Shown here piece after piece: positions 63,693 through 64,000 of a DNA stretch of 64,000 nt. A program made the translations under genes and the position numbers. Positions within the stretch are counted from its first letter, which is position 1, and each line of letters begins with the position of its first letter. The notes below the pieces were generated by a model, which did no database searches, was not told the DNA's origin, and worked only from the letters and a program-made list of their open reading frames with translations. The stretch comes from Pirellula staleyi DSM 6068 (lineage in GTDB: Bacteria; Planctomycetota; Planctomycetia; Pirellulales; Pirellulaceae), in contig CAMCMB010000017.1 of the NCBI GenBank assembly GCA_945875845.1, positions 1-64,000 of the forward strand, written 5' to 3'.

Positions 63693-64000
63693 ATGGTTTG
63701 GTCGGAGTCGTGGAATACAAAGCGAATCGCAACCAGCTTAGTCTCCTGGTGTATCGGCTCGTTTTGTATTCTGAACGGCAACATGCATGCGGTGAGTAGG
63801 CTTTTCGCACAAGAAGCTAGGCCGAGTGCATTCCTCGTCAGTTCTTCGGTTCCGTATAAGATTCCGAATACGGAGAGTCCCAATGAAGAGATTTCCAATG
63901 CTGAGAGTCCCTATCGCAAATCTTTGTCAAGCGTCGAGATCGCTTGGTTGGCATCCATGCGTTCGGCAGCCTCGAAGCTGGTGTATTCCGACTTACGTTC
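63693..64000 (+). CDS. Secreted protein, N-terminal part, runs off the window
   Basis: An open frame from ATG 63693 continues without a stop to the window end (102 codons). The leader NTKRIATSLVSWCIGSFCILNG, ending in HAVSRLFAQEA, looks like a signal peptide. A Ser/Asn/Glu-rich segment (PYKIPNTESPNEEISNAESP) follows, then VEIAWLASMRSAASKLVYSD. No family is recognised from this part. The gap 63507-63692 shows nothing else. Confidence 0.5.
   Translation, partial: MVWSESWNTKRIATSLVSWCIGSFCILNGNMHAVSRLFAQEARPSAFLVSSSVPYKIPNTESPNEEISNAESPYRKSLSSVEIAWLASMRSAASKLVYSDLR

Overview
The window looks like chromosome of a planctomycete, probably a Rhodopirellula/Pirellulaceae-type bacterium. The evidence is two pairs of planctomycete-specific families (a DUF1587/1592/1588/1585 cytochrome next to a DUF1552 protein, and a DUF1501 protein next to a DUF1549/DUF1553 'PSD1' cytochrome), several secreted haem-c fusion proteins, Tat-type leaders, a high share of unrecognised secreted proteins, weak Shine-Dalgarno sites and many repeat-filled intergenic spaces. 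No rRNA, tRNA or CRISPR array was found.

Layout. 1-8.8 kb: edge of a transposase, a Uma2-type nuclease, the DUF1592/DUF1552 pair and a vWA-like membrane protein. 8.8-13.8 kb: a redoxin/haem/EF-hand fusion protein coupled to an RND (MMPL) exporter, then a small secreted protein. 14.0-18.8 kb: an inorganic-carbon uptake cluster made of a SulP transporter, a universal stress protein and a SulP-STAS-carbonic anhydrase fusion. 18.9-21.5 kb: an unrecognised membrane protein and a small protein. 34-44 kb: a sugar isomerase-like protein, acyl carrier protein, DsbD, a 2-oxoacid decarboxylase, ribosomal protein S1, RpiB and an MFS transporter. 44.5-51.8 kb: a LysR regulator and gltB-gltD (GOGAT), whose terminator is followed by a decayed group II intron. 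52.5-53.5 kb: a repeat field. 53.5-61.4 kb: a PQQ-type sugar dehydrogenase fusion and the DUF1501/PSD1 pair. 61.9-64 kb: an HdeD-like protein, a broken IS66 transposase and the start of a secreted protein.

The main discovery is at 21.9-33.3 kb, all on the minus strand: a diversity-generating retroelement (DGR) attached to NLR-like conflict proteins. It holds a DGR-type reverse transcriptase (IGSLTSQ and YMDD motifs), an HRDC-domain accessory protein, a template repeat (TR) and two large paralogous targets. The targets are TIR-NACHT-FGE/C-type-lectin proteins of 1432 and 1043 residues, and each ends in a variable repeat (VR). Target 1 also carries an extra N-terminal AAA-like ATPase and overlaps by 4 bp a separate TIR-ATPase gene. 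In the 5' half of the TR, 15 of 16 TR/VR differences fall on template adenines, the signature of mutagenic retrohoming. In the 3' half only 5 of 18 do, and the template itself reads like an already diversified VR. The TR also overlaps the end of the reverse transcriptase gene. A pseudogene fragment of a third target, and a partial copy of the VR-downstream region ahead of target 2, show that the locus grew by module duplication. A plausible reading is an immune-type system in which the TIR/STAND parts signal and the FGE/lectin domain is the hypervariable sensor; this function is inferred, not shown.

Dispersed elements are prominent: a roughly 115-bp MITE-like element with 15-bp inverted ends (four copies, one ending the IS66 transposase), a palindromic repeat family (part of which encodes the tail of the RND protein), and blocks that repeat at both 8.4 kb and 52.5-53.5 kb.
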